The notes under the pieces: generated by a model
What the model was told of the DNA's origin: nothing
The model's database searches: none
Seen by the model: only the letters and a program-made list of their open reading frames with translations
NCBI RefSeq assembly: GCF_019039035.1
Contig: NZ_JAHNZT010000035.1
Coordinates: 1 to 64,000 of the forward strand
DNA length: 64,000 nucleotides
Direction of reading: 5' to 3'
DNA from: Citreicoccus inhibens
GTDB lineage: Bacteria; Myxococcota; Myxococcia; Myxococcales; Myxococcaceae
Translations under genes and position numbers: made by a program
Part shown: piece by piece, positions 33,758 through 42,267 of the stretch
Numbering within the stretch: the first letter of the stretch is position 1
Layout of the letters: every line of letters begins with the position of its first letter

Positions 33758-34333
33758 ATGAAGCTCATCTGCGGACTGGGAAACCCCGGGCGCGAGTACG
33801 AGCGGAACCGGCACAACATCGGGTTCATGGTGGTGGACGCGCTCTTGGGCCGAGCCCGCGCCGACCTGAACCAGGACAAGTTCCAGGCCCGGGTGGGTCA
33901 GGGCACGCTCGCCGGCGAGCGCATCCTCTTCGTCGAGCCCCAGACGTACATGAACCTGTCCGGCCGCTCGGTGGCGGAGGCCGCGCGCTTCTACAAGATC
34001 GCCGTGGAGGACGTGCTCGTCATCCACGACGAGTTGGACCTTCCCCTGGGTCGGCTCCAACTGAAGGCCGGTGGCGGTTCGGGAGGACACAACGGCCTGA
34101 AGAGCATCGTCTCCAGCCTGGGCGCGGACGGCTTCATCCGGCTGCGCTTCGGCATCGGGAAGCCCGAGGGGCCCAACGCCCGGGAGCGCGTGGCCGGCTA
34201 CGTGCTGTCCAACTTCGACGATGGCGAGCGCCGCGAGCTGGACGCCCTGAGCGACCGGGCGATCGACATGGCCGAGTGCTGGGTGCGTGACGGCCTGGCC
34301 ACCGCGATGAACCGGTTCAACCGCAAAGCCTGA
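33758..34333 (+). CDS. pth: Peptidyl-tRNA hydrolase
   Basis: It releases tRNA from prematurely dropped peptidyl-tRNAs. The 191-residue product starts at the ATG at 33758 ([11 protein letters not shown]). Key residues are visible: the catalytic His in RNRHNIGF, Asn in PQTYMNLSG, and Asp in VIHDELDLP. The [13 protein letters not shown] loop is intact. The rplY-pth order is a common bacterial arrangement. Confidence 0.97.
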   Translation: MKLICGLGNPGREYERNRHNIGFMVVDALLGRARADLNQDKFQARVGQGTLAGERILFVEPQTYMNLSGRSVAEAARFYKIAVEDVLVIHDELDLPLGRLQLKAGGGSGGHNGLKSIVSSLGADGFIRLRFGIGKPEGPNARERVAGYVLSNFDDGERRELDALSDRAIDMAECWVRDGLATAMNRFNRKA

Positions 34334-34353
34334 GCCCTGGGGGCGCGGGCGGC

Positions 34354-34382
34354 TTGACTTGGGGGATGGCCCCCCTTAGAAG
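34354..34382 (+). promoter_or_regulatory. Promoter of the rpsF operon
   Basis: TTGACT (34354-34359), a 17-bp spacer and TAGAAG (34377-34382) form a good housekeeping promoter about 190 bp upstream of rpsF. The leader contains a hairpin CCCCGG-loop-CCGGGG at 34530-34546, where an S6:S18 feedback element could sit; I cannot confirm that motif by eye. Confidence 0.5.
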
Positions 34383-34573
34383 GCCCGTTCCCCGGGTGTG
34401 ACAGTCCGCTGTACCGGGATGCTCTTTTTCATCTTCCCGTGTTCTGCACGGGACAAGGCGCGGCGGTGACGGGCGCGCAGGTTTCCCGTCCCCGGTTGTG
34501 GCTTCTGGGCCACGGACCGTTTCCCCGCTCCCCGGATAGGCCGGGGGGCACTCGACCCCAAGGGGAGAGAAAC

Positions 34574-35050
34574 ATGGCAGAGACGCAGGCCGCCAAGCGG
34601 CTTCGTGAGTACGAGACCATCTTCCTGGTCAAGCCGGACCTCACCGACGACAACGTCGACAAGATCAAGGAGCGCGTTCGCTCCATCGTCGCGCGTGAGG
34701 GTGGCAAGGTCATTCGCTTCACGGTGTGGGGCAAGAAGAAGACCCTGTTCCCCGTGGCGAAGCAGCCCCGCGCCATCTACGTCCACACGCACTTCCTGGG
34801 TGACGGGAAGGCCGTGTCGGAAGTGGAGCGCAACCTCCGCAACCTCGACGAGGTCTCCCGCTACATCTCCGTGAAGCTCGCGGACGAGGTGGATCCCGAG
34901 ACGCGTCCGGTGCTCGAGGATGTGAAGCTGGCCGGCGACGTCGAGGAGACGCGTCCGGGCGCCGCTTCCGAGCGCGATGGCTCCTTCCGGGCTGAGCCCG
35001 CCGAGGAGTCTGGGGCCGAGTCCGAGGAGGAGTCGACCGAGGAGGCCTGA
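34574..35050 (+). CDS. rpsF: 30S ribosomal protein S6 with acidic tail
   Basis: Platform protein that pairs with S18. The ATG at 34574 follows ggggagag. The S6 core fills residues 8-105 (YETIFLVKPDLTDDNV, SRYISVKLADEVD). About 50 extra residues rich in Glu, Ser and Ala make an acidic C-terminal tail, longer than in most S6 proteins (158 residues in total). It is the first gene of rpsF-rpsR-rplI. Confidence 0.96.
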   Translation: MAETQAAKRLREYETIFLVKPDLTDDNVDKIKERVRSIVAREGGKVIRFTVWGKKKTLFPVAKQPRAIYVHTHFLGDGKAVSEVERNLRNLDEVSRYISVKLADEVDPETRPVLEDVKLAGDVEETRPGAASERDGSFRAEPAEESGAESEEESTEEA

Positions 35051-35101
35051 GGGCCCCCGGTGGACATCTCCTAGAGACCTATCCAGGAAAAGAGAGACTT
35101 C

Positions 35102-35482
35102 ATGAACACGGACAACAAGATGAGCACGGGCGCCTCGGGCGCTCGGGGCCCTGGCGGCGGCTCGCGGGGCGGTGACCGCGGTGACCGCGGCGGCGAGCGT
35201 GGTGAGCGCGGCGGCGATCGCGGCGGTCCCATGGGCGACGACGACAAGCGTGGTGGTGGCCGCGGCTTTGGCCGCAAGAAGGTCTGCCGCTTCTGCGCCG
35301 AGAAGAACGCTCAGGTCGACTTCAAGGACCAGGCCACGCTGAAGTACTTCGTGACCGAGCGCGGCAAGATCATCCCCCGCCGCATCTCTGGCAACTGCGC
35401 GAAGCACCAGCGCGAGGTGGCGGTGGCCATCAAGCGCGCCCGTGGCATCGCGCTGCTCCCCTACAACGCGGTCGTCGGCTAG
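35102..35482 (+). CDS. rpsR: 30S ribosomal protein S18 with Gly/Arg-rich head
   Basis: The C-terminal 70 residues are a normal S18, of the cysteine-containing type ([26 protein letters not shown]) that can bind zinc. The first 55 or so residues are an extension made of repeated GGDRG, GERG and similar units, so the protein has 126 residues against the usual 70-90. The start at 35102 has agagag upstream. The extension is Arg-rich, while the partner S6 carries an acidic tail. Confidence 0.95.
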   Translation: MNTDNKMSTGASGARGPGGGSRGGDRGDRGGERGERGGDRGGPMGDDDKRGGGRGFGRKKVCRFCAEKNAQVDFKDQATLKYFVTERGKIIPRRISGNCAKHQREVAVAIKRARGIALLPYNAVVG

Positions 35483-35504
35483 CCGTCCGCCCAGGAGACT
35501 GAAC

Positions 35505-35948
35505 ATGAAGGTCATTCTGCGAGAGGACATCGACAACCTCGGCAAGTCCGGGGACCTCGTGACGGTGAAGGACGGCTTCGGCCGTAACTTCCTGCTGCCC
35601 CGCAAGAAGGCAGTGCTGGCGAGCGAGCAGAACATGCGCCAGCTGGAGCACGAGAAGGCCGTCATGACGGCCCGCAACGCCAAGCTGAAGGGCGCCGCGG
35701 AGGAGCAGGCCAAGAAGGTCGGCGCCACCAAGGTCACCATCAAGCGCAAGGTGGGCGAGCAGGACAAGCTGTACGGCTCCGTCACCGCGCTGGACATCGC
35801 CGAGGCGCTCGCCGCCGCGGGCCAGACGGTGGACCGCCGTCACATCCACCTGCCCGAGCCCATCAAGGCCCTGGGCAGCTTCGAGGTGGAGCTCCGGCTG
35901 CACCGCGACGTGGTGGCGAAGATCAAGGTCGACGTGGCGGCGGAGTAG
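35505..35948 (+). CDS. rplI: 50S ribosomal protein L9
   Basis: A 147-residue L9 of normal size: an N-terminal rRNA-binding domain ([30 protein letters not shown]), a long connecting helix, and a C-terminal domain ([12 protein letters not shown]). ccaggagac precedes the ATG at 35505. It is the last gene of the operon, with a strong terminator 30 bp downstream. Confidence 0.97.
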   Translation: MKVILREDIDNLGKSGDLVTVKDGFGRNFLLPRKKAVLASEQNMRQLEHEKAVMTARNAKLKGAAEEQAKKVGATKVTIKRKVGEQDKLYGSVTALDIAEALAAAGQTVDRRHIHLPEPIKALGSFEVELRLHRDVVAKIKVDVAAE

Positions 35949-35976
35949 TCCGCCCCCGCATCACCGCTGAAGTTCG

Positions 35977-36014
35977 GAAGGGCCGTCCGGGAAACCGGGC
36001 GGCCCTTCTGCTTT
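35977..36014 (+). terminator. Terminator of the rpsF-rpsR-rplI operon
   Basis: A 14-bp stem (35977-35990 with 35995-36008, one G-T pair) with a GAAA tetraloop, followed by TGCTTT. It closes the ribosomal operon and separates it from the acyltransferase gene. Confidence 0.88.
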
Positions 36015-36114
36015 GGGCCCAACCAGTCCGGCCGGCGCCGCGGGCAGTCCGGCTCACGACATCCGCGTGGAGGGCTCGCGCGGCGACGCGTATCGGTGGC
36101 ACAGGAGGCCGCCC

Positions 36115-37284
36115 ATGAACGCGCCCGCACGCCCCGCATCCGAGCACCGCCCCGACCTGGACTGGCTCCGGGTCATCGCCATCGCGCTGCTGCACTTCTT
36201 CCACACCGGCATGATGTTCAACCGGTGGGACTGGCACGTGAAGAGCCCGGTGCCGCTGCCCGCCCTGGAGCCGCTCATGGAGCTGCTCCACCTGGTGCGC
36301 ATGCCCCTGCTGATGGTCATCTCCGGCGTGGGCACGGCGCTCGCGCTGCGGCACCGCTCGCTGGGCTCTTTCGCGAAGGACCGGGCGAAGCGGCTCCTGT
36401 GGCCGCTCGTGTTCGGGATGTTCGTCATCGTCCCGCCGCAGATCTACGCCGAGCGCCTTCAGCGCGGGCAGTTCGCTGGCAGCTACCTGGACTTCTACCC
36501 GTCCGTGTTCGAGTTCGTGACCTATCCCCGGGGCAGCCTGAGCTGGCACCACCTGTGGTTCGTCGCGTACCTCTTCGTGTACTGCGTGCTGGCGCTGCCC
36601 CTGTTCGCGTGGATGGAGACCCGAGGCGGACAGGCGTTCCTCGCGCGGGCCAACGCGTGGCTGTCGCGCGGCTTCAACGTGGCGCTGCTGTGCCTCCCCA
36701 TGGTGCTGAATCAGATTGCGCTGAACGGCTCCCCAGAGACGCATGCGCTCGTGGATGATCCACGCACGCTCTTGCACTACGCGATGCTCTTCCTGTTCGG
36801 GCACCTCTTCGGTCGCTGCCCCGGAGTGTGGGAGCGGCTGGTGGCGCTGCGCCATGTGTTGTTGGGAATTGGCGTGGCGGTGCTGGTGCCCATGCTCCCG
36901 GACGGCGCGTTCCCGCTCGTGGCGGAGCGGCTGGGACAGGGCATCATCCTCTGGACGCTGCTCCTGTCGGCGCTGGGTTACGCGAGGGCCCGCCTGCTGA
37001 CTCGGCCCGCGTGGCTCGCCCGCGCACAGGAGCTCTCGTATCCGTTCTACATCCTCCACCAGACGGTCATCGTCGTCCTGGGCCTCGCGATGCTCCGCCT
37101 GCCGCTGGGCCCCTGGGCGCTCTTCGCCTCGGTGCTGGCCGCCTCGTTCCTCGTCACCTGGGCGCTGTGCGAGGGGGCTGCCCGCGTGGACTGGCTGCGT
37201 CCCTGCTTCGGCATGAAACCACGCGCTCCGCGCCGCCAGGCGAGCCCCATCTCCTCGACTCCCGCCTCGGGGCATACTGCGTGA
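36115..37284 (+). CDS. Acyltransferase 3 family membrane protein
   Basis: A 389-residue integral membrane protein from the ATG at 36115 with a perfect AGGAGG six bases upstream. The first helix carries the family start RPDLDWLRVIAIALLHFFH with the conserved His. About ten membrane segments follow, including SWHHLWFVAYLFVYC and the C-terminal SYPFYILHQTVIV signature. The family O-acylates sugars, peptidoglycan or lipids; the substrate here is unknown. It stands directly before a LytS/LytTR-type pair (7 bp gap), so the three genes are probably one operon and the signalling pair may control cell-surface acylation. Confidence 0.88.
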   Translation: MNAPARPASEHRPDLDWLRVIAIALLHFFHTGMMFNRWDWHVKSPVPLPALEPLMELLHLVRMPLLMVISGVGTALALRHRSLGSFAKDRAKRLLWPLVFGMFVIVPPQIYAERLQRGQFAGSYLDFYPSVFEFVTYPRGSLSWHHLWFVAYLFVYCVLALPLFAWMETRGGQAFLARANAWLSRGFNVALLCLPMVLNQIALNGSPETHALVDDPRTLLHYAMLFLFGHLFGRCPGVWERLVALRHVLLGIGVAVLVPMLPDGAFPLVAERLGQGIILWTLLLSALGYARARLLTRPAWLARAQELSYPFYILHQTVIVVLGLAMLRLPLGPWALFASVLAASFLVTWALCEGAARVDWLRPCFGMKPRAPRRQASPISSTPASGHTA

Positions 37285-37291
37285 ACGCACG

Positions 37292-38413
37292 ATGACCTCG
37301 CCTGCCCATGACAGCGCGCCGCGCCCCTGGCGCTGGCAGTGGCCCCAGGTCCAGCCGAGGACGACGCTCCTCGTGTGGGGCATCTGCCTCGTCATGGGGC
37401 TGTGGCAAGGCACCGTGGTGCGCCTGGCGCTGCTGGCGGATGGGAGCACCCTGCCCGCCTCGCGGCCGCTCGTCTGGGAAGTGACGGGAGCCCTCTCCGC
37501 CGCGCTGCTGCTGCCCATCATGCGCACGGCGGCGCTCAACGCGCCCCGGCCCCGCGTGGGATGGACGCGATTCCTCGGCATCCACGCCATCGCCTTCGCG
37601 CTCTACACGTCGCTGCACATCGTGGTGATGGTGGTGTCGCGCCACGCGCTGTACTCGCTGTTCGGCTGGGGCGACTACCACTACGGCGTCATGGCCTTCC
37701 GCGTCCCCATGGAGGTCCAGAAGGACGTCATCGCGTATGGCATCGCCATCACGGCCATCGTCAACGTGGACCTGTGGCGAGCCCGCCATGAGCGTGCGCT
37801 GCGCGAGGCCACGCTGGAGAGCGAGCTGCGCACCGCGCAACTCCAGTCCCTCACCGGACAGCTCCAGCCGCACTTCCTCTTCAACGCGCTGAACACCATC
37901 AGCTCGGTCATGTACGAGGACCTGGGCCGCACCGACCGCATGCTGAGCGACCTGGGGCAACTGCTCCGCGCGAGTCTCGCGCGCACCGAGCCCACCTGGA
38001 CGTTGGCCGAGGAGCGCGCCCACTCCGAGCGCTATGTCGCGCTGCTCGCGGCCCGCTTCGGCGAGCGGCTCGTGGTGCGGTGGAGCCTGGCGCCCGCGCT
38101 CGACTCGGTGCGCGTGCCTTGCTTCGCGCTCCAGACGCTGGTGGAGAACGCCGTGAAGCACAACCAGGACCTGCTCGGCGTGCTCGAGGTTCGCATCCGC
38201 GCCGACGCCGAGGGCGCACGCTGGCGCCTGGAGGTGGAGGACACGGGCCGTGGCTTCGGCGCGCCCTCGCCCGAAGCGGGCCCAGGCGTAGGGCTGTCGC
38301 ATCTGTCGCGCGTGCTGGCGCTCCTGCATGGACCCCAGGCCGCGCTCGAACGCAGCCAGGGGCCCGAGGGCGGCGCGCGCGTCACCCTGTGGCTTCCTCA
38401 GGAGGCCGCATGA
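37292..38413 (+). CDS. LytS/YehU-type sensor histidine kinase
   Basis: A 373-residue kinase. Four membrane segments fill residues 20-160. The His_kinase domain follows, with phospho-acceptor H194 in QPHFLFNALNTISS and a short HATPase (VENAVKHN, DTGRGFG, GVGLSHL). It starts 7 bp after the acyltransferase gene, and its stop overlaps the start of the response regulator (ATGA at 38410), which marks a cognate pair. This family has short-lived or nutrient and envelope signals in other bacteria. Confidence 0.93.
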   Translation: MTSPAHDSAPRPWRWQWPQVQPRTTLLVWGICLVMGLWQGTVVRLALLADGSTLPASRPLVWEVTGALSAALLLPIMRTAALNAPRPRVGWTRFLGIHAIAFALYTSLHIVVMVVSRHALYSLFGWGDYHYGVMAFRVPMEVQKDVIAYGIAITAIVNVDLWRARHERALREATLESELRTAQLQSLTGQLQPHFLFNALNTISSVMYEDLGRTDRMLSDLGQLLRASLARTEPTWTLAEERAHSERYVALLAARFGERLVVRWSLAPALDSVRVPCFALQTLVENAVKHNQDLLGVLEVRIRADAEGARWRLEVEDTGRGFGAPSPEAGPGVGLSHLSRVLALLHGPQAALERSQGPEGGARVTLWLPQEAA

Positions 38414-39159
38414 CGCCCTTCCGTGTGCTCGTGGTGGACGACGAGGCCCCGGCCCGCGCGAAGGTGAAGCGCCTGCTCGCGGGCGATGAGCGCTTCGCGC
38501 TGGCGGGTGAGGCCAGCGACGGGCCGGAGGCGCTCGCGCAAGTCGAGGCGCTCCAGCCCGACCTGCTCGTGCTCGACGTGCAGATGCCGGGCCTCACCGG
38601 CTTCGAGGTGCTGGCCTCGCTGGATCCCGACGCCTGCCCCGCCATCATCTTCTCCACCGCCCATGATGCGTTCGCGCTCCAGGCCTTCGAGGCGCACGCG
38701 GTGGACTACCTGCTGAAGCCCTACGACCTGGGGCGATTCCGCAAGGCGCTCGACAAGGCGGAAGCCCTCTTGCGCGGCAAGCGGCGTGAGCCGGAGCGAC
38801 TGCGCGCGCTGCTCGCCACCGCCCGATTGGAGCGGCTGGTGGTGAAGGTGGGCGAAGGCTGGGTGCCCCTGCGCGTGGATGACGTCTGGCACCTCGCGGC
38901 GGACGACAAGTACGTCCGCGTGCGCACCGCGCAGGGCGAGCACCTCGTCCGCCAGAGCCTGCGCACGCTGGAGGAGCGCCTGGACCCCGCGCGCTTCATC
39001 CGCGTGCATCGCGGCGACCTCGTCAACCTGGAGGCCGTGACGCGCCTGGAGCCGTGGACCCACGGCGATGGCATCCTCGTGCTCCGCGACGGAACCACCG
39101 TGGTCCTCAGCCGCACCCACCGGGAGGAGTTCCTGCGCCGCTGGGGCCTGGAGACCTGA
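38410..39159 (+). CDS. LytTR-type response regulator
   Basis: A 249-residue regulator from the ATG at 38410, with aggaggcc upstream. The receiver is 1-120, with phospho-acceptor D56 in LVLDVQMPG and Lys in LLKPYDLG. The LytTR DNA-binding domain is about 138-249 (VDDVWHLAADDKYVRV, FIRVHRGDLVNL). It is the output partner of the overlapping kinase. Targets are unknown; the upstream acyltransferase is an obvious candidate. Confidence 0.94.
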   Translation: MTPFRVLVVDDEAPARAKVKRLLAGDERFALAGEASDGPEALAQVEALQPDLLVLDVQMPGLTGFEVLASLDPDACPAIIFSTAHDAFALQAFEAHAVDYLLKPYDLGRFRKALDKAEALLRGKRREPERLRALLATARLERLVVKVGEGWVPLRVDDVWHLAADDKYVRVRTAQGEHLVRQSLRTLEERLDPARFIRVHRGDLVNLEAVTRLEPWTHGDGILVLRDGTTVVLSRTHREEFLRRWGLET

Positions 39160-39318
39160 GCCTGCTCGCCCGCCGGGTGAGCCGCGCCACGCCCGACCCG
39201 GTGTGGGCAGAAGCCCGACGTCCGGTGTGATTCGGACCCGCTGCTACAGGTCTGTTGGATGAAAAGTAGACGAGCCCTGGGCCGTGTCAGACGCTGCCTG
39301 TAGAGGAAGCGGGTAGCC

Positions 39319-40725
39319 ATGCAGAACATCATGGACGGCAGAGAAGGACGGCGGGTCCACGAGGATCTCGCGGCGGAGCGCGCGGTCCTGGGGGCCGTGC
39401 TGGCGGACAATGGCCTCATCGCCCCGGTGGCGGAGGTCGTCCACGCGGACGACTTCTCCAGTCCGGCGCACGCGCAGATTTTCGCGGCGATGATGAAGCT
39501 GGACGGCCAGCAGAAGCAGGTTGACCACCTGACACTGGCCGAGGAGCTCAAGGTCCTGGGGCAGCTCGTATCGGTGGGCGGCCCCGCCTACCTGATGGGG
39601 TTGGATCAGGTCGTCCCCCTGGCCTCCAACGCGGTCCAGTACGCGAACATCGTCAAGGACCAGGCCATCCGCCGCCGCCTGGCCAACGTGGGGCGCGAGA
39701 TTCAAGAGCTCGCCAGCACGGAGACGGGCGAGTTGGAGGTGCTGCTCGACGAGGCCGAGCGCAAGGTGTTCCTCCTCGCGGAGAAGAAGCGCGAGGGCGA
39801 CCTGCGCCCGGTCAGCGAGCTGATGGAGCAGACGCTCGATCTGCTCGACAAGATGAAGGCCGCGTCCACGGGCGTGACGGGCTTGTCCACCGGTTACATC
39901 GACCTGGACATGCAGCTGACGGGGCTTCACGCCGGTGAGCTCATCATCCTCGCGGCGCGTCCTGGCGTGGGCAAGACGTCCTTCGCGATGAACATCGCGG
40001 TGCACGCGGCCATGAAGGAGAACAAGGCCGTCGGCATCTTCAGCCTGGAAATGCCCGCGGATCAGCTCCTCATGCGTCTGCTCGCGTCCACCGCGCGCGT
40101 GGACATGAAGAAGCTGCGTGGCGGCCGGCTGAGCCCGCATGACGAGGAGAAGTTCCAGGAGATGGCGGGCGCGCTCTACAACGCCCCCATCTACATCGAC
40201 GACTCCGGCGGTCTGTCCCCCTTCGACCTGCGCGCCAAGGCGCGGCGCGTGAAGCAGAAGGATCCGCGCCTGTCGCTGCTCGTCATCGACTACCTCCAGC
40301 TGATGCACCAGAAGGGCAAGGTGGAGAGCCGCCAGTTGGAAGTCGCCGAGATTTCCCGCGCGCTCAAGCAGCTCGCCAAGGAACTCTCCGTGCCCATCAT
40401 CGCCCTCAGTCAGCTCAACCGTAAGGTGGAGGAGCGCAAGGGCGGCAAGCCCATGCTCTCCGACCTCCGTGAGTCAGGCTCCATCGAGCAGGACGCCGAC
40501 GTGGTGATGTTCATCCACCGCGAGGAGACCGATGAGGGCGGCGAGGGAGGCGGCGGTGGTGGGGGTGGCGGAGGAGGAGGCAGCGGGGGCGGAGGTGGAG
40601 CCTCCAGCACGGTCATCCCCGTGGAGCTCATCGTCGCCAAGCAGCGTAACGGCCCCATCGGCTCCGTGGAGATGGTGTTCCTCTCCGAATACACGCGCTT
40701 CGAGAGCCGCAGCCGCGGCGAGTAG
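39319..40725 (+). CDS. dnaB: Replicative DNA helicase DnaB with poly-Gly insert
   Basis: The hexameric fork helicase, 468 residues. The N-terminal domain is 15-115 (LAAERAVLGAVLADN). The RecA-like motor follows, with Walker A AARPGVGKTS, Walker B LLVIDYLQLM, the loop ALSQLNRKVEER, and the arginine-finger region LRESGSIEQDADVVMFIHRE. Residues 406-428 are an insert of almost pure glycine placed before ELIVAKQRNGP, where E. coli DnaB has a short polar loop. In many bacteria dnaB directly follows rplI; here three genes intervene. Confidence 0.96.
   Translation: MQNIMDGREGRRVHEDLAAERAVLGAVLADNGLIAPVAEVVHADDFSSPAHAQIFAAMMKLDGQQKQVDHLTLAEELKVLGQLVSVGGPAYLMGLDQVVPLASNAVQYANIVKDQAIRRRLANVGREIQELASTETGELEVLLDEAERKVFLLAEKKREGDLRPVSELMEQTLDLLDKMKAASTGVTGLSTGYIDLDMQLTGLHAGELIILAARPGVGKTSFAMNIAVHAAMKENKAVGIFSLEMPADQLLMRLLASTARVDMKKLRGGRLSPHDEEKFQEMAGALYNAPIYIDDSGGLSPFDLRAKARRVKQKDPRLSLLVIDYLQLMHQKGKVESRQLEVAEISRALKQLAKELSVPIIALSQLNRKVEERKGGKPMLSDLRESGSIEQDADVVMFIHREETDEGGEGGGGGGGGGGGGSGGGGGASSTVIPVELIVAKQRNGPIGSVEMVFLSEYTRFESRSRGE
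40534..40602 (+). repeat. GGN low-complexity tract encoding poly-glycine in dnaB
   Basis: About 69 bp of mostly GGC, GGT, GGG and GGA codons encode a run of 20 or so glycines broken by one or two Glu and one Ser. Codons are mixed, so the tract is not a simple slippage product of a single unit. Confidence 0.9.
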
Positions 40726-40734
40726 CGCTCCGCT

Positions 40735-41475
40735 TCAGTCCTGACCCGTGCGCAGATAGCGCGCCACCTGCGCGCGCGCCAGGCGCACGGCCGTCACCAT
40801 GGGGCGCCCCCGCCCCAGCTCCGCGGCGAGCGCCGAGGCCAACCGGCAGCCTGTCCCCCGCCGTGTCGCGGGTCGCGCCAGCCGCCGCCCCACCAACACG
40901 CGCACCCGAGACGCCAGGGCGAGCACATCCGCCACGCCCTGCCCTGCCGGCAGGTGTCCGCCCTTCACCAACACCGCGCCAAAGCCGAAACGATGAAGAG
41001 CCCCGGCCGCGTCGGACGCCTCGGCCACGGTGCGCGGCACGGGCCGTCCCAGCAGCCACGCGGCCTCGTCCAGGTTGGGCGTCAGCACCACGCGAGGGCC
41101 CGCGAGCCCCAGGTAGTCACGGGCCGAGAGGCGCGAGAGCACCTGACCTCGGGACGTGCGCACCACCGGGTCCACGACCCACCACGCGTCCAGGTCCGCG
41201 AGCACGGCCCGCAAGGCCCGCAGCTGAGCCGGCCCCACCACCATGCCGAGCTTCACCGCGTGCAGCGGGCCCAGCTCGCGCGCGGCAGCCACCTGCGCGG
41301 CGAGCACCCGCGCGGGCGAAGGGAACGTCCCGAACGTCCGAGTCCCCTGCGCCGTCTGCCCGGTCGGAATCGCGACCGCCTCCGCTCCGCGCGCTCGCGC
41401 CGCGGACAGGTCCGCGAGGAGCCCCGCTCTGCCCGTGGGCTCATGGCCCGCGAGCAACAACACCCGCGGCGTCAC
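40735..41475 (-). CDS. thiD: ThiD-like hydroxymethylpyrimidine (phosphate) kinase, divergent
   Basis: A 246-residue ribokinase-fold protein from the GTG at 41475, whose codon overlaps the stop of the preceding gene (GTGA). ThiD motifs are present but altered: LLLAGHEPTGRAGLLADL replaces the usual AGSDSSGGAGIQADL, PVVRTSRG replaces PVMVSTSG, and RRGTGCRLASALAAEL keeps the anion-hole GTGC. The conserved Gln region is GQTAQGT. It probably makes HMP-PP for thiamine, supported by thiE two genes upstream, but the changed substrate loops leave another substrate possible. Confidence 0.75.
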   Translation of the reverse strand: MTPRVLLLAGHEPTGRAGLLADLSAARARGAEAVAIPTGQTAQGTRTFGTFPSPARVLAAQVAAARELGPLHAVKLGMVVGPAQLRALRAVLADLDAWWVVDPVVRTSRGQVLSRLSARDYLGLAGPRVVLTPNLDEAAWLLGRPVPRTVAEASDAAGALHRFGFGAVLVKGGHLPAGQGVADVLALASRVRVLVGRRLARPATRRGTGCRLASALAAELGRGRPMVTAVRLARAQVARYLRTGQD

Positions 41476-42236
41476 CGTCGATGCTCGCGCGCTCGCTGGA
41501 TGAAGAGCTTGTAGACACCGAGCTGCACGGGGATGGTCCCCAGCATCATCTCGGGGTGCCACTGCACGCCGAGCGCGAAGCCCGTGGCCGTGGACTCAAT
41601 CGCCTCCACCACGCCATCGGGCGCCACCGCGGACACCGTCACGTCCGTGCCCGGCCGAGCCACGGCCTGATGGTGCGTCGAGTTCACCATGAGCTGGCCG
41701 TGCCCCACCGCCTCCGCGAGCAGCGTGCCGCTGCGCACCTCCACCGGGTGCTGCGGCTGGGTGCGGTCGTGCTTCTGCTCGTGCTCACGCGCGCCGGGCA
41801 CTTCACGGCCGATGTCCTGGAAGAGCGTGCCGCCCAGCACCACGTTCAAGAGCTGCATCCCGCCGCAGACGCCGAGCACGGGCATGTTGCGCTTCAGCGC
41901 GCCGCGCATGAGCTGGGTCTCGAAGGCGGTGCGGCCCTCCTTCACCTGCCCCATGCCGTCACGCACCTTCTCGCCATACGCCTCGGGGGGAATGTCGAAC
42001 GCGCCACCCGTGACGAGCAACCCCGATACGCGGTCGAGGTACGCCTCCACACAGCTTGCGTCATCCGAGTACGGCAGCACGAAGGGCAGGCCCCCCGCGC
42101 GCAGCACGGCGTCCGCGTAGGGCACCTTCAGCTCATAGCGCGGGAAGGCGGAGTCAGCCGGCTGGACGAAGTCCGGCGTGATGCCGATGTTGGGACGACG
42201 CGGGGCCTGGCCGTGGTGACGCGGAGGATGGTTCAT
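41472..42236 (-). CDS. Class-I glutamine amidotransferase-like hydrolase (peptidase C26 type)
   Basis: A 254-residue protein from the ATG at 42236. The nucleophile elbow is VLGVCGGMQLLNVV, and the catalytic His is in GVQWHPE. The N-terminal part (IGITPDF, RYELKVPYADAVLRAGG, LLVTGGAFDIPPEAYGE) is characteristic of gamma-glutamyl-gamma-aminobutyrate hydrolase PuuD relatives. It lies between thiE and the thiD-like gene, overlapping the latter by 4 bp. A role tied to thiamine precursors or to polyamine breakdown cannot be decided. Confidence 0.88.
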   Translation of the reverse strand: MNHPPRHHGQAPRRPNIGITPDFVQPADSAFPRYELKVPYADAVLRAGGLPFVLPYSDDASCVEAYLDRVSGLLVTGGAFDIPPEAYGEKVRDGMGQVKEGRTAFETQLMRGALKRNMPVLGVCGGMQLLNVVLGGTLFQDIGREVPGAREHEQKHDRTQPQHPVEVRSGTLLAEAVGHGQLMVNSTHHQAVARPGTDVTVSAVAPDGVVEAIESTATGFALGVQWHPEMMLGTIPVQLGVYKLFIQRAREHRR

Positions 42237-42267
42237 GGGGGGGTGACCGGCCGGCGAGGCTAGCCCC

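Noticed and set aside
34383-34573. S6:S18 autoregulatory RNA in the rpsF leader
   Set aside because: A GC hairpin exists at 34530-34546, but the conserved CCG internal-loop arrangement could not be confirmed by eye.
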